Positions 54,147 to 64,000 of a stretch of DNA of 64,000 nucleotides are shown piece after piece. Origin of the DNA: Stentor coeruleus (taxonomy: Eukaryota > Ciliophora > Heterotrichea > Heterotrichida > Stentoridae); NCBI GenBank assembly GCA_001970955.1, contig MPUH01000046.1:1-64000 (forward strand), in the 5' to 3' direction. Each line of letters begins with the position of its first letter. Positions within the stretch are counted from its first letter, which is position 1. The position numbers and the translations under genes were made by a program. The notes under the pieces are model-generated. The model was not told where the DNA came from, ran no database searches, and saw nothing but the letters and a program-made list of their open reading frames with translations.

Positions 54147-55043
54147 AGCTTTATTGAAAATATCAAGTGAATAGGATGAGGATTTTATTAGAAGGATGAT
54201 TAATAATTTATTGAAGTTTTTTTGTATGAAAATTATTGAAGGTTATGATTAAAATTAGTTGTTGTGAGGATAAAATTAGGTTAGGAATATTATGAAGTTG
54301 TATGGTTTGGATGATTTTATAATAGATTTTATGTTTAGGGAAATTCTTAGTAATAATAAGTTTATGGTTATTGTATTTAAGATATTGCGATTGAGGAAAA
54401 TTAGAATTGAAGTGATGAAGGTTTTGGAAGAGATTTTTTTTGTATTTTATGTAGAGAGAAAATATAAAATTTTGGAAGATTTTATATTATTTGTTTTGAA
54501 TTAGAAATGTTTTATAGGATAAGTTTGAATATTGACTTAACGATGAAAACAATAAAATAAAATTATTTAGGATGTTTGAGATTTTTTTGTGTACAATTGA
54601 TATTCTGAATATTAGTTTTAAGTGATTTTAGATAAACACAATCACAAAGACAAAATTAAAAAAACTTTGTTTACAACATGAATTCAAATAAAACCTTAAA
54701 AAATAATTCAAAAACTCAGTATCCAAACAAAATCTCCCCAAGTATCCTACCATATCTTTCCAACTAAAAAAACCAAAAAACCCATCTACAAAAACTCTAC
54801 TTCCAAACTAACCTTTAAATCCACTAAACCCACTCTCTATCTACAAATAACTCTACTTCTCATCTTCCTTTAAATCCACTAAACCCACTCTCTAGTCCCC
54901 AATCAAAAATCCTCAAAAATTTCCCCTTTCAAAAAAACATTTTTTCCATACAAAAACCCTTTTCCCCTATATCAAAAAAAAAAAACCCTATATCCCTCCA
55001 ATTCCCAAATTATCATCCTCTCATCTTCATATAATTATCTTTA
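54147..55043. other. Convergent intergenic region with a short tandem duplication
   Basis: G/T-rich to 54500 and A/C-rich from 54660, the opposed 3' flanks. A duplicated block CTTTAAATCCACTAAACC recurs about 56 bp apart near 54813 and 54868. A 70-codon ORF at 54292 is probably chance. Confidence 0.5.
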
Positions 55044-55991
55044 TTAAGCATCCGATTTATACCTATATAGCATATTATAAAGATCTTTCATCGACCACGT
55101 ACACCTCTCCCCAAGTTCTGACTCAAACTCATACTGGATTTTAGCAGGGGCTTCCCCTTTCGAATGTAATTCAATAGCTTTCAACTTAAACTCATCAGGT
55201 ATAAACCGATTTTTCGCTGTTTTTTTAATTTCATCAATACTTAACAACTCATGAGTATGATGTAATTTTCTTGTCGTTATAACCCAATCATCATCTTTTT
55301 TTCTCAAAATAACATGACATTTACACATTTTCTTAATACTTTTTCTATTCCTCTGTTTTGACTGGTCAGGTATTTTCCTCATCCTAACCTTCCCTCTTGC
55401 TGAGCATGCAAATTCTTGATAAACATCTCGTTTACTATTTCCTTTGCATATATTAAACCCACATTTTCTTGCATATTCTTCAAAAACATCAGCAGCTTCT
55501 TCTAAAGTTTTAAATGTATTTCCAATATTTATACATTCATTATCAACATTTGGCTCAATATGATGCTTATGTTCTTTATGTTCTTTTGTTTTCATAAAAG
55601 GCTTTACTTCTTCTTTTATGTCTTGGAAACTTGACATAAAAGTTGTTGTTTGTGGAGTGCTGATTTTAATGTCGTCTTCTAATTTCAGAATGGAAGGTGT
55701 TAAAAGACCTGGACTGATAACTTTGTAGTCGTAGGCGATTTTGTTTAGAGCTCTTGAAGCTTCGGATAAATGCCTTGACATCTTTTCGTATTCGGGTTTT
55801 GAGAGATCTAAGTAGGTTTTACCTGTACGTAAAGTTGTATTGTCATTAGGGTCTCTTAGGATCGAGATAAGATTGTTAACATTGTCTATTATGCTGGTTA
55901 GAGCTTGGGCGGAGGTCATGTCGAATAATGGATACAGACTGTATGGTTCGCTACCGCTCCAGTTTGGTGGTGATTGTGTATACCAGTTCAT
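55044..55991 (-). CDS. FAR1-type DNA-binding domain protein
   Basis: 315 residues starting MNWYTQSPPNWSG. Residues about 159-250 form a FAR1/WRKY-GCM1-like zinc finger: TFKTLEEAADVFEEYARKCGF, then Cys196, a basic stretch, CKCHVILRKKDDDWVITT, and LHHTHELL with the terminal His pair. The fold derives from MuDR-like transposases, but no transposase catalytic domain follows. The C-terminal 65 residues are helical and end at MLYRYKSDA. A sequence-specific regulator is likely. Confidence 0.85.
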   Translation of the reverse strand: MNWYTQSPPNWSGSEPYSLYPLFDMTSAQALTSIIDNVNNLISILRDPNDNTTLRTGKTYLDLSKPEYEKMSRHLSEASRALNKIAYDYKVISPGLLTPSILKLEDDIKISTPQTTTFMSSFQDIKEEVKPFMKTKEHKEHKHHIEPNVDNECINIGNTFKTLEEAADVFEEYARKCGFNICKGNSKRDVYQEFACSARGKVRMRKIPDQSKQRNRKSIKKMCKCHVILRKKDDDWVITTRKLHHTHELLSIDEIKKTAKNRFIPDEFKLKAIELHSKGEAPAKIQYEFESELGERCTWSMKDLYNMLYRYKSDA

Positions 55992-56668
55992 CTTAGATTC
56001 TATCCTATCAAATATTTTCTTACAGCCACTATTCTAAACTAATTATTAGCATATTTTATATGTGGGATTATACGTTAAGGTGTCTTTGGCGCTGTTAAGA
56101 TGTAGATAAGATTTTTAGATGGATTTTAGTATGATGACTATTTTAGGTGAAAAAATGTTTTTAGCTTTTAGTTGGAAGATGTGAAAGAGGTTTGTGGGTG
56201 TTAGGTTATATAAGTTTTTAAGAGTATTTTTTAAGGAGTGAGTTTTATGATGTTTGTGGGGAAAAAAATTGTTGGAGAAGGTTGGAAAATATGGAGGTCC
56301 AAAGATATGAAAATATAAAGATAGAATATATGAAGGATTAAGATAAAACTAAATAAGCTTATTAGGATTTATAGTGTATGTTTTAGAATATTATATTTTA
56401 AAAAATATACTAAATAAGCTTATTAGGATTTATAGTGTATGTTTTAGAATATTATATTTTAATCATATTTCTCCCTACAAAACTCTTTGAATTGCTTCAT
56501 CATAATTTTTCTATATTTTTTTAAACCTAAATTCTCTTAATATCCCTCTCAATCCCAATCTAATACAATCATAAACAACATTTATTCATAAGCCCATAAA
56601 AAAATTATCCAAAATCTTCATTTTCAGATCTTACATATTTTATCTATATTTTATTGTCTATAAATAAA
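55992..56668. other. Divergent intergenic region with a 53-bp direct repeat
   Basis: G/T-rich then A/C-rich, as expected for two 5' flanks. ACTAAATAAGCTTATTAGG starts identical 53-bp copies at 56348 and 56409, separated by 8 bp. Confidence 0.7.
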
Positions 56669-57808
56669 ATGAATGATTTTAAAACTTACTTTTCAGAATT
56701 CGAAAGACTTGATTTTGCCGAATACACACCTCAAAGCATGTTTATTTTAGGTTTCCTCACCCATAAAACCCTTAGTCTAGAATCACAAACAAAAGAAAAC
56801 CTGAAAATGCTCCAAACCCTCCAAGAGACTAAATTAATGTCGAAATCCTTTGAAAATTTCTTCATAGCCCTACTAATAGAAAATAACCCAATTATCGAAT
56901 CCCTTATCTTCATTTTTTATGAAAGTCAAAATCAAGACTTAATATTAAACACAATATCAGATACCGACAGGAATTTATATAACCAAATCAATTTTTTTAT
57001 AAACAAAAATTGTGTAAACGACCTAGAAATGCCATTCCCAATAAAAAAATCTAAGCCTTATTCACCAGAAACCCTTATAGATTCAAGTAAATCTACATAT
57101 GAACCCCTCGATACCTTTATTTCCCCAATTGAAAGCTCCATCCAAGATGATATTTTTTCATTAATAAACATAGATTGTCAATACCCATTTGTCGAATACA
57201 CATGCCCAATATGTTATGAAAACATCAACCCATATGAATTCTTCCCATTATTATCTTGCTGCGATAAATATCATGCTGATTGTATAAACAAATATCTTAC
57301 AAATGAAGTTGATGGGCAAAATGTGCCAATAAAATGCCCAAGTTGTCAAGTTTATTTATTAGAATCTGATATATTAGAAAGACTTGATGAGAATTATAGG
57401 AAAAAATACTATCAGGCTAGTGTTAAAATTGTAGCGACCATGAACCCTGAAATTTATTCTTGTTGCCCAACACCTGGATGTAGTTATGCTTTTGAAACAA
57501 GTGGCTTTACAAGTTTTACATGCCCTTGTTGTAAGAAATATTATTGTTTAAGATGTAGAGTAGAATATCATTCTGAGTATACTTGTGATGAATATCATAG
57601 ATATTTTCTTAATAAAACCTTGGATGAACAGGAGTTTTATAAAACAGTTCTTGGTAAGAAATTTAAAGAATGTCCAAGTTGCCACTTTTGGGTTGAGAGA
57701 ACTGTTGGGTGTAATCATATGACTTGTAGATGCAAATATGAATTTTGTTATAATTGTGGTAAAAAATATAATACTTGTGCCTGTCCACTTTTTACAAGAA
57801 AGGTTTAA
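56669..57808 (+). CDS. RING-between-RING (RBR) E3 ubiquitin ligase
   Basis: The ATG at 56669 (MNDFKTYFSEFERL) follows TATAAATAAA. 379 residues: a helical N-terminus, then RING1 (CPICYENINPYEFFPLLSCC ... CPSC, about 180-225), IBR (CPTPGCSYAF ... CPCCKKYYCLRC, about 270-305) and RING2 (CPSCHFWVERTVGCNHMTC ... FCYNCGKKY). Cys348 in GCNHM is at the position of the HHARI/parkin catalytic cysteine that forms a thioester with ubiquitin. All zinc ligands appear present. An ariadne/RNF14-like ligase of unknown substrate. Confidence 0.92.
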   Translation: MNDFKTYFSEFERLDFAEYTPQSMFILGFLTHKTLSLESQTKENLKMLQTLQETKLMSKSFENFFIALLIENNPIIESLIFIFYESQNQDLILNTISDTDRNLYNQINFFINKNCVNDLEMPFPIKKSKPYSPETLIDSSKSTYEPLDTFISPIESSIQDDIFSLINIDCQYPFVEYTCPICYENINPYEFFPLLSCCDKYHADCINKYLTNEVDGQNVPIKCPSCQVYLLESDILERLDENYRKKYYQASVKIVATMNPEIYSCCPTPGCSYAFETSGFTSFTCPCCKKYYCLRCRVEYHSEYTCDEYHRYFLNKTLDEQEFYKTVLGKKFKECPSCHFWVERTVGCNHMTCRCKYEFCYNCGKKYNTCACPLFTRKV

Positions 57809-58019
57809 TAATAAGAATTTTTTTTATAAGATGAATAGTTTTTTGTAAGAGTTTTTGTGGTTTTAAATATTAAAAATATGTGTTGATTAGGTTAGGGAAA
57901 ATGATTTATTATCATGAAACTTTTGCTTACCCATTACAAAATCTATAACCAAATAAAATTTAATTATATTAAAGAATTGAATATAGAAATACTACAAAGA
58001 TAATTTATTAGATCTTTAA

Positions 58020-58620
58020 TAAAAAATAATCAAAATGTTGAGAATCAATAATCATGCTTGAACTAGGCATGACCTTAGTAAGAAGTCTAATGGATTAAGA
58101 TTACTATAATTAAGACAAAGAATGTATTAAGAAAAAGATACATTAAACGAAGCAATACATATAGAAAATAAGACTAGAAGCCTCCCATGGGAAAAAGATA
58201 CAAAGAAATCATGTCTAAATACAGAATTGAAGATTATAAAGAGATGATTAATGGTAACAAGTAATTAAAAGCATCTGTTAAAAAAATCAAAAAAAAATAT
58301 AAAAAGATAAAAAAGATACTAAAAAATAAAATAACTGCAGAATTACACACCTAGCCATCATAAAAGATAGAAGTACAGAAACGCTGCCTATTTAGGGACA
58401 GGACTGATTTTCACCCTAATAAGATTAGGATTAAACTGCAAATACTTAAGATATCAAAGCACAAATAAAAAATATCCTTACTATCAACATTTGGCAGAAA
58501 ACAAAAAGTACGTTATTGAAGATTTCAATGAATACAAAACTGAAAGAAATAAAAAAAGCAAACTCAAAAAATATGCGAATGAGCAAGGTCTAGAAAATAT
58601 TCAAGGAATAATTCCTAACT
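58020..58620 (+). pseudogene. Decayed Lys-rich coding tract, unknown family
   Basis: Protein-like pieces lie in changing frames: EKDTLNEAIHIENKTRSLPW, RYKEIMSKYRIEDYKEMING, a hydrophobic segment GTGLIFTLIRLGLN, and an end piece VIEDFNEYKTERNKKS continuing to an ordinary stop at about 58620. TAA/TAG interrupt the middle piece. Probably a former small membrane or coiled-coil protein gene. The family is not recognised. Confidence 0.4.
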
Positions 58621-58628
58621 AAAAATAA

Positions 58629-59897
58629 TTATGAGTTTTTTAAAAGTATTCTTTCGTATTTGTCTCTAAGCATTTTCACATCAAGTTGTGACTCGATTTT
58701 GGATTTGATAAGTTGATAAGTGCCGATGGCTAGGAGGTAGATGAAAATGGAGATAACAAAAATATAGAGTAGGATTTCCCAACCAAATGATGTTTCAAAA
58801 CTACCAGGAGGTGTTCGGTCAATAATACTAACTTCAGAAAAGGTCATGGTATGTTGTGCGAGATCAACTGTTGCGAACATTGAAGTTAAAAATGGTTTAC
58901 CAAGTATCCAATAATCCCCAGGAAAGATATAAACCATACACTGTGACCCCATCTAAATACTTCATACCGCAATCAAATAACTATCTGAATATACTAAAAT
59001 TTCATACCCACTAATCCAAAACGTAACATTTGGGTATTCATATTCACATTCACAAAATATGCTTTCATCAAAACTATAACACCCATACCCATCAATCAAA
59101 TCACTATAAAACCTATAAACAATCTCAGAAGGCCCTATAATATAAGAATTTACTGATGAAAACTCAACCGGATAGCTTTCAAAACTCATATTATCATATG
59201 TAAAAACCCCATTAAGTTCTTCTTTATAATCTAAAACAATCGAGTTTTCAACAGTTAAATTCAAAGCATCAAAATTCACATCTCCTAATATAAGAAATGG
59301 TGCTGATATGTCTTGACAATGTAAAGAGTATTTAGGACTTGATATTACCCCTTGTTCAAAAATCTTATAAACTATAGAATTCGAATCACTTCCTAAGCCG
59401 AAAATCCCATCATTAGTTGAGTTATAAGGGTCATAATAATAATTAGCTGAAATAATACTATGAGAAGCTTGATATTGTAATATAGATATAGTGCCTATAT
59501 ATGAAAATCCTTTAAAACGTAGATTTTTATGAAAATCTGTATAGGAAATTGAGGTATTGTAAATATAAGATGATGAGTATTTTGATGAAAAAGATTTACA
59601 AAGGGAACAATTAGAGTCTTGTACCCAGATTGAATCTACCATAAACCCAAGGACCATTGAAAAAGCTTGAGATGAGTTACTTATAAGAACTGGTAATGTG
59701 TATTTGAACTGTATATAAATTACATCATAAAATGTTTCGGAATCGGTACTATCTTGGGAATCGCCGCTACGACGGCGTTTTGAACCTGCTCGAAAGCTGA
59801 TTAGAGGCTCAAGGGTTTCGTGGGTTGTTGGTGTTTCGCTATAGGATAAGGCTAATAAGCATAATATATATTTCATTACTATAAACTTGGATTTCAT
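58629..59897 (-). CDS. Membrane-anchored pepsin-like protein without catalytic aspartates
   Basis: Start MKSKFIVMKYILCLLALSYS at 59897, a signal peptide. A 15-nt intron GTATGAAGTATTTAG (58953-58967) joins DSYLIA to MGSQCMVYIF. About 417 residues with the two-lobed A1 aspartic protease layout: IWVQDSNCSLC, NDGIFGLGSDS, IIGPSEIVYRF, and DYWILGKPFLTSM near the end, followed by a membrane span (ILLYIFVISIFIYLLAIG) and a cytosolic tail. The first DTGSS reads GFMVD (Gly84 for the Asp) and the second DTGTS reads SSVNS. It should therefore be proteolytically inactive; a surface binding role is possible. Confidence 0.82.
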
Positions 59898-60511
59898 CAG
59901 GATATTAAAATAGGAAATCGACTAAATAGTACTTTACAGAATTTTTCTGAAAGTAGAAAGATATTATTCCCGATACTAAGTAGAGGTTTAGAGGTTTTAA
60001 AGGAAGATTTTTTTACTTGACTTAAGCATAAATTGTATAAAATAAGCATTAATAAATAGTATTTTGAATTTTATGATTAGATAGGGAGGATTAGATAGTT
60101 TTAAATTGTATTTGGTGTTAAGAGTTTGTGTTGTGAATTAGGATTATGTTTTTTAGAGATTTGGTAAGAAAATGATTAGGTTAGACTTTTATGATTGAGT
60201 TGATGATGAATGAAGTTTCAGTTTTTTATGGTGTTTTTCATGATGAAGGATGGTAAGTAAATTATTGTTTTTTCTTAGTAGTAGAGGATTTTGATTGAAG
60301 AAACAAAATAAGAGTTTTATATGCAAATTTAAAAATTTACCAATATTAATCCTATAATAAAACACCCAACATTCAGAATCTTCATTATCCTCACAAACTT
60401 CCTAGCCAATCTTTCCCAAAATTCTAAAACCTATATTCCGAAGTCTAGTATACCTGTTAACACCTATACTAATTCAAACAAAACTCTTTTAGATTATAAA
60501 TAATACTGAAA
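59898..60511. other. Divergent intergenic region
   Basis: G/T-rich then A/C-rich halves; no ORF or RNA gene seen. Confidence 0.5.
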
Positions 60512-63500
60512 ATGGAAAGAAATGAAGGAGAAGTAACAGCAATGCGATATATCGAACTTCAAGGTATAAGTCCAAACTCCAACTCTTTATATCCTAGCAA
60601 TTCAATAATATCCTCAAGGTACACAAAGTGGAATTTTATACCTAAAAATCTCTTTAACCAATTCACAAGTCCTCCAAAACTCTGGTTTCTCTTCATCTCA
60701 ATACTAGAACTCAGCATGCTTAACGAGGAAATCACAATTTCTATAGGGACATTAATCCCCCTTTTATTACTGATTTTTATTGAATCCATCAGAGAAGGTT
60801 ACTATGATTATTTGAATCATAAATCAGATAACCTTCAAAACAATTCAGAATTCGCTGTATGGGATGGGACTAGTTTTGTCGTAAAACTCAGTAAAGAAAT
60901 AGTTGTAGGGGATATTTTACTTATATACAATAATGAAAATCCTCCTGCAGATGTTATGATTTTAGCTTCAAGTAACGCAGATCATGAATGTTATATTGAA
61001 GCATCAACTTTATTAGGTGAGTCATCTTTAAAAATCAAACATGCTGTTAAAGAAACTCAATTGATTTTAGATTCTAATGAAATTGATGAAGCTGCATCAA
61101 GGTTAAAAGGCCTTCGTGAAGATCTTCATGTATCATTGCCTAATTCTGATTATAAATCATTTAAAGGAAAACTTAAATTGAGGATTTCACCTAAAAGTAC
61201 TAGTGTAGGATTGGATAATATCATTCTTAGAGGGACAAGGGTTACAAATACCCCATGGATGTTTTGTGTTGTTTTGTATACAGGGCATGAATGCAAGACT
61301 TGGATTAATGCTAAAAGACATAAACCGAAAAACTCGAAGATTATTAGTACAATTGAAATGTGGATGGCGGGGTTGTATTTGGTAGTTGGAGTTGTTTGTG
61401 TTGTGAATACAGTTATTTATTCGCAAGTTACACAAAATCTCTCATATAAATGGAGTGATATCCTTGTAAGCAACATAATTCTTTTTGGGCATATAATCCC
61501 AATCTCCCTAACCCTTTCAATTGAAATAATTCGTATTTTCATGGAAATGCTTTTTAGACCAGGCTCAACAATAACCGTAAATCGAGCTAATCTTTTTTCA
61601 AACCTAGGCATGGTAGAATATATTGTAGCTGATAAAACCGGAACCATTACCGAAAACAATCTTCGGATTATATTTTGTATTATAGTCGACCATGTATATT
61701 GGAATTGCGATAATTCAACAGAAGAAATAACTCATGAGTCAGATAAAGTTTCGAAAAAGAACCAAGATTTACAATATTCAGATAAAGTTGATGATTTTTC
61801 ATCTTTAAACGACCTTGCAGCTAATATTATAGCTTATCCTGAAGATAAGATTTATTTGAATTATCTTATGTGTATGGCTATATGTAATTTAGCTTTTCCT
61901 GATGAATCGGATTATGTTGCTTTAACTGTTGATGATAAAGAATTAGCGAGAACAGCAGCTAAACTTGGGGTAAAACTTCTTTGTAGAGATACTGAAGCTT
62001 GTTTATTGAGTATATTGGGTAAAGAAATTTATTTTGATGTTTTAGGGTTTCAACAGTTCTCATCTGCAAAGAAAAAATCGAGGATTGTTGTTAGGAATAG
62101 AACTAGTGGGGAGATTTTCATGTATGTTAAAGGGTCTCGCGAGTCCTTAATGGAACTTTACGAAGAAGACCACACCGAAGACGAAGTTCTCGAGAACTAC
62201 CGAACAATCTACATGGGTTACAAGCAAATGTCCGACCAAGAAGGTAAGGTTTTTTTTCTTGAGTACAACACAGCAAAGCAATCTCCCGTCAACAAAGAAG
62301 GCCGTATCGAAATAGCCTTCGAAAACCACGAAAAAAAGCTCATTTACCTCGGTGTTGTAGGCCTTGAAGACTCCGTAAGCGAAGAGACTCAAAAAACTGT
62401 AAGACTTCTAAAAAAAGCAGGGATAAAATTCTGGCTTGTAAGCGGAGACTCTGAAGAATCAACATTAAGTTCTGCTTTAACCGCTGAAATGTACCTACAA
62501 AACGATCAAGTTTTATCTTTAAGTCATCTAACATCTGAACTTGATTTTCTAAATGTAGCTCAAGATTATATACAAAAAGCTATATACGAAAACGAAGAAG
62601 ATAGTATAAACAATGCTTCAATACCAGACTTGAATCAAGAAGAAAAAATTGACTTATTAGATAGAGAAAATATCAATACAGAAAGAATGTCATCACATCA
62701 TAGACCAACTGATTACTTTAAAAAAATCATTACTATGAAAAACTCATTAGATGGGACTGTAAAACATTATACAAGATCAAAATCCCGTATATCTTCTAAA
62801 CCTCGTCATGCAACTGTGAACCCTTTTATATCAAAAATGACGTTTAAATCTAAGAAAAAAACGAAACTAAGAAAAATTTGCACTCCTAATAAAATAAACT
62901 ATGTATTGTCTATAGACAGCACAGGTCTTGAATATGCATGTTACTCAAAACAACATAGTAAATGTTTTATTTCCCTTATTTTCGCCGCTAAGTTCGTGTG
63001 TTTTCATTCATTATACCCTGACAATAAAAAAAAAGTTGTTCAGATTTTAAAAAACAATTTCAGCTTTAAACCTCTTGTCTTATCTATTGGTGACGGAATC
63101 AGTGATATTGGTATGATACAAGAAGCAGATATTGGTATTGGTATTGAAGGTAAAGAAGGTTCTGAAGCTGCATTAAGTAGCGATATTGCTATAAAACACT
63201 TTTCTCAGCTTAAAAATCTATTATTAGTTCATGGTCATGGTATGTATATTCAGCTTTCAAAACTTGTTTTGTTATCTTTTTATGCTATGATCATATTAGA
63301 ACTTGTGATTTTTTTATTTAACATTTTCGCTGCTTTTACATGTTTTACTATCATCCCTAAGGAATTAGTTGTTATTTATAGGCTTATTGTATGTACTATA
63401 CCTATTGCTGGGATGTGTATATTAGATAGAGATACAACATCTACAGAAATCACCCCACAAGCTTATAAAATTGGGATTTTTAATACTTTGCTAACTAAAA

Positions 63501-64000
63501 AAAACTTTGCCGTTTTTGTTTTGATGGGGGTTTTACAAGGGGTTATTATTTTTGTTTTTAGTTATTTGAATTTTATTGGATTATCACCTAAAGGATATCC
63601 GGAAAATATGATGATTATTGGGATTTCGATATCTTTTATAATCACAAGTACTGTTTTATTATCAAGTCTTATTGAAACATTTTCTATTTCCTTCAAAACA
63701 TTGCTTTTATATATATTTTGCACTGTGATTATTTTAATAATATGTGTGCCGATATCTTATTCTAATACTCCAATTGATGGGTATTTGCAAACTATGAAAT
63801 ACTATAAAAATGTTTGGATTTATATAATCATAACAATTTTAATAAATGTGATGATTTCTTATGCTTTCAAATCTGTGAGGTATATTTTTTACCCTAGCAT
63901 TCTTGAACTTGTTAGAAAAAACTCCCCTGATGCTAGTCTTAATCATAAAACCCGTTTAGAAAACTATAGGAAAAGCTTAAAACAAGTATTTCGGGCTTCA
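60512..64000 (+). CDS. P4-type phospholipid flippase ATPase (3' end outside window)
   Basis: ATG at 60512 (MERNEGEVTAMRYIEL); 1163 codons are open to the window end with no intron. P4 features: FNQFTSPPKLWFLF before M1, GESSLK in the actuator, RPGSTITVNRANL, DKTGTITENN with the phosphorylated Asp374, KGSRESL in the nucleotide domain, GDSEES, and GDGISDIGMIQEADIGIGIEGKEG (hinge Asn replaced by Ser) leading to M5 onward. A long Ser/Lys-rich insertion lies in the P domain. Flippases move aminophospholipids to the cytosolic leaflet. The flippase family is clear from the hinge sequence and the PISLTLSIEI segment in M4. Confidence 0.92.
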   Translation, partial: MERNEGEVTAMRYIELQGISPNSNSLYPSNSIISSRYTKWNFIPKNLFNQFTSPPKLWFLFISILELSMLNEEITISIGTLIPLLLLIFIESIREGYYDYLNHKSDNLQNNSEFAVWDGTSFVVKLSKEIVVGDILLIYNNENPPADVMILASSNADHECYIEASTLLGESSLKIKHAVKETQLILDSNEIDEAASRLKGLREDLHVSLPNSDYKSFKGKLKLRISPKSTSVGLDNIILRGTRVTNTPWMFCVVLYTGHECKTWINAKRHKPKNSKIISTIEMWMAGLYLVVGVVCVVNTVIYSQVTQNLSYKWSDILVSNIILFGHIIPISLTLSIEIIRIFMEMLFRPGSTITVNRANLFSNLGMVEYIVADKTGTITENNLRIIFCIIVDHVYWNCDNSTEEITHESDKVSKKNQDLQYSDKVDDFSSLNDLAANIIAYPEDKIYLNYLMCMAICNLAFPDESDYVALTVDDKELARTAAKLGVKLLCRDTEACLLSILGKEIYFDVLGFQQFSSAKKKSRIVVRNRTSGEIFMYVKGSRESLMELYEEDHTEDEVLENYRTIYMGYKQMSDQEGKVFFLEYNTAKQSPVNKEGRIEIAFENHEKKLIYLGVVGLEDSVSEETQKTVRLLKKAGIKFWLVSGDSEESTLSSALTAEMYLQNDQVLSLSHLTSELDFLNVAQDYIQKAIYENEEDSINNASIPDLNQEEKIDLLDRENINTERMSSHHRPTDYFKKIITMKNSLDGTVKHYTRSKSRISSKPRHATVNPFISKMTFKSKKKTKLRKICTPNKINYVLSIDSTGLEYACYSKQHSKCFISLIFAAKFVCFHSLYPDNKKKVVQILKNNFSFKPLVLSIGDGISDIGMIQEADIGIGIEGKEGSEAALSSDIAIKHFSQLKNLLLVHGHGMYIQLSKLVLLSFYAMIILELVIFLFNIFAAFTCFTIIPKELVVIYRLIVCTIPIAGMCILDRDTTSTEITPQAYKIGIFNTLLTKKNFAVFVLMGVLQGVIIFVFSYLNFIGLSPKGYPENMMIIGISISFIITSTVLLSSLIETFSISFKTLLLYIFCTVIILIICVPISYSNTPIDGYLQTMKYYKNVWIYIIITILINVMISYAFKSVRYIFYPSILELVRKNSPDASLNHKTRLENYRKSLKQVFRAS

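Noticed and set aside
54292-54504. 70-codon ORF after the MGRN1-type gene
   Set aside because: It sits in a G/T-rich 3' flank, and its content mirrors the base composition.
1-64000. TAA/TAG read as glutamine as the nuclear code of this organism
   Set aside because: All intact genes end at TAA, TAG or TGA in the expected place and contain no internal TAA/TAG once mini-introns are removed.
1-64000. CRISPR arrays, prophage, operons or bacterial ribosome-binding sites
   Set aside because: None seen; intron structure, tRNA type and gene families are eukaryotic.

Overview
This window is macronuclear-type DNA from a heterotrich ciliate, most likely Stentor or a close relative. It is very AT-rich and densely coding on both strands. 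TAA, TAG and TGA all serve as stops, so the code is standard. Eight introns could be read directly: seven are 15 nt and one is 16 nt, all GTA...AG with an A six bases from the 3' end. Introns of this size are a published hallmark of Stentor. The cilia- and cortex-type gene content (CFAP96-like, CFAP70-like, ODF3/SHIPPO-like, CDPK, EF-hand proteins) also fits a ciliate.

Layout. 1-8.8 kb holds two tandem plasma-membrane-type Ca2+ ATPase genes on the minus strand. The first, cut by the window edge, has lost every catalytic P-type motif I could check; the second is intact apart from an 82-bp duplication. A SIAH-type RING gene lies between them. 9.4-14.2 kb holds a decayed propeller-like gene, a CFAP96-like gene, tRNA-Lys(UUU), a reticulon and small unknowns. 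15.1-17.9 kb holds the most remarkable gene: a 930-residue VIT-VWA protein with an almost complete histone H3 inside it. 18.7-25.9 kb holds paired monoacylglycerol-lipase-like hydrolases, an Xaa-Pro aminopeptidase, an ODF3-like gene and a divergent partner whose start codon lies 28 bp away. 26.9-27.5 kb holds a dead Merlin/IS1595-type DNA transposon. 28-38.5 kb holds an AGC kinase, a BTB-like protein, CFAP70-like, a CCT-domain protein, a CDPK and TCTP. 39.6-47.6 kb holds a DHHC acyltransferase, CKS, an EF-hand protein with a decayed neighbouring copy, a TBC RabGAP and small genes. 47.7-64 kb holds a 1401-residue repeat protein with an IQ motif, a MORN pseudogene, a MGRN1-type RING protein, a FAR1-type DNA-binding protein, an RBR E3, a membrane-anchored aspartic-protease homologue without catalytic aspartates, and a P4-type flippase that runs off the end.

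These are independent eukaryotic genes, not operons. Shared features are very short flanks, TATA-like motifs almost touching the start codon, A/C-rich 5' flanks and G/T-rich 3' flanks on the coding strand, and intergenic tracts containing recently decayed gene copies. The sequence has single-N gaps at 29062, 35625, 46900, 49645 and 53267. Three of them (29062, 35625, 53267) lie between duplicated contig ends and should be read as assembly artefacts.
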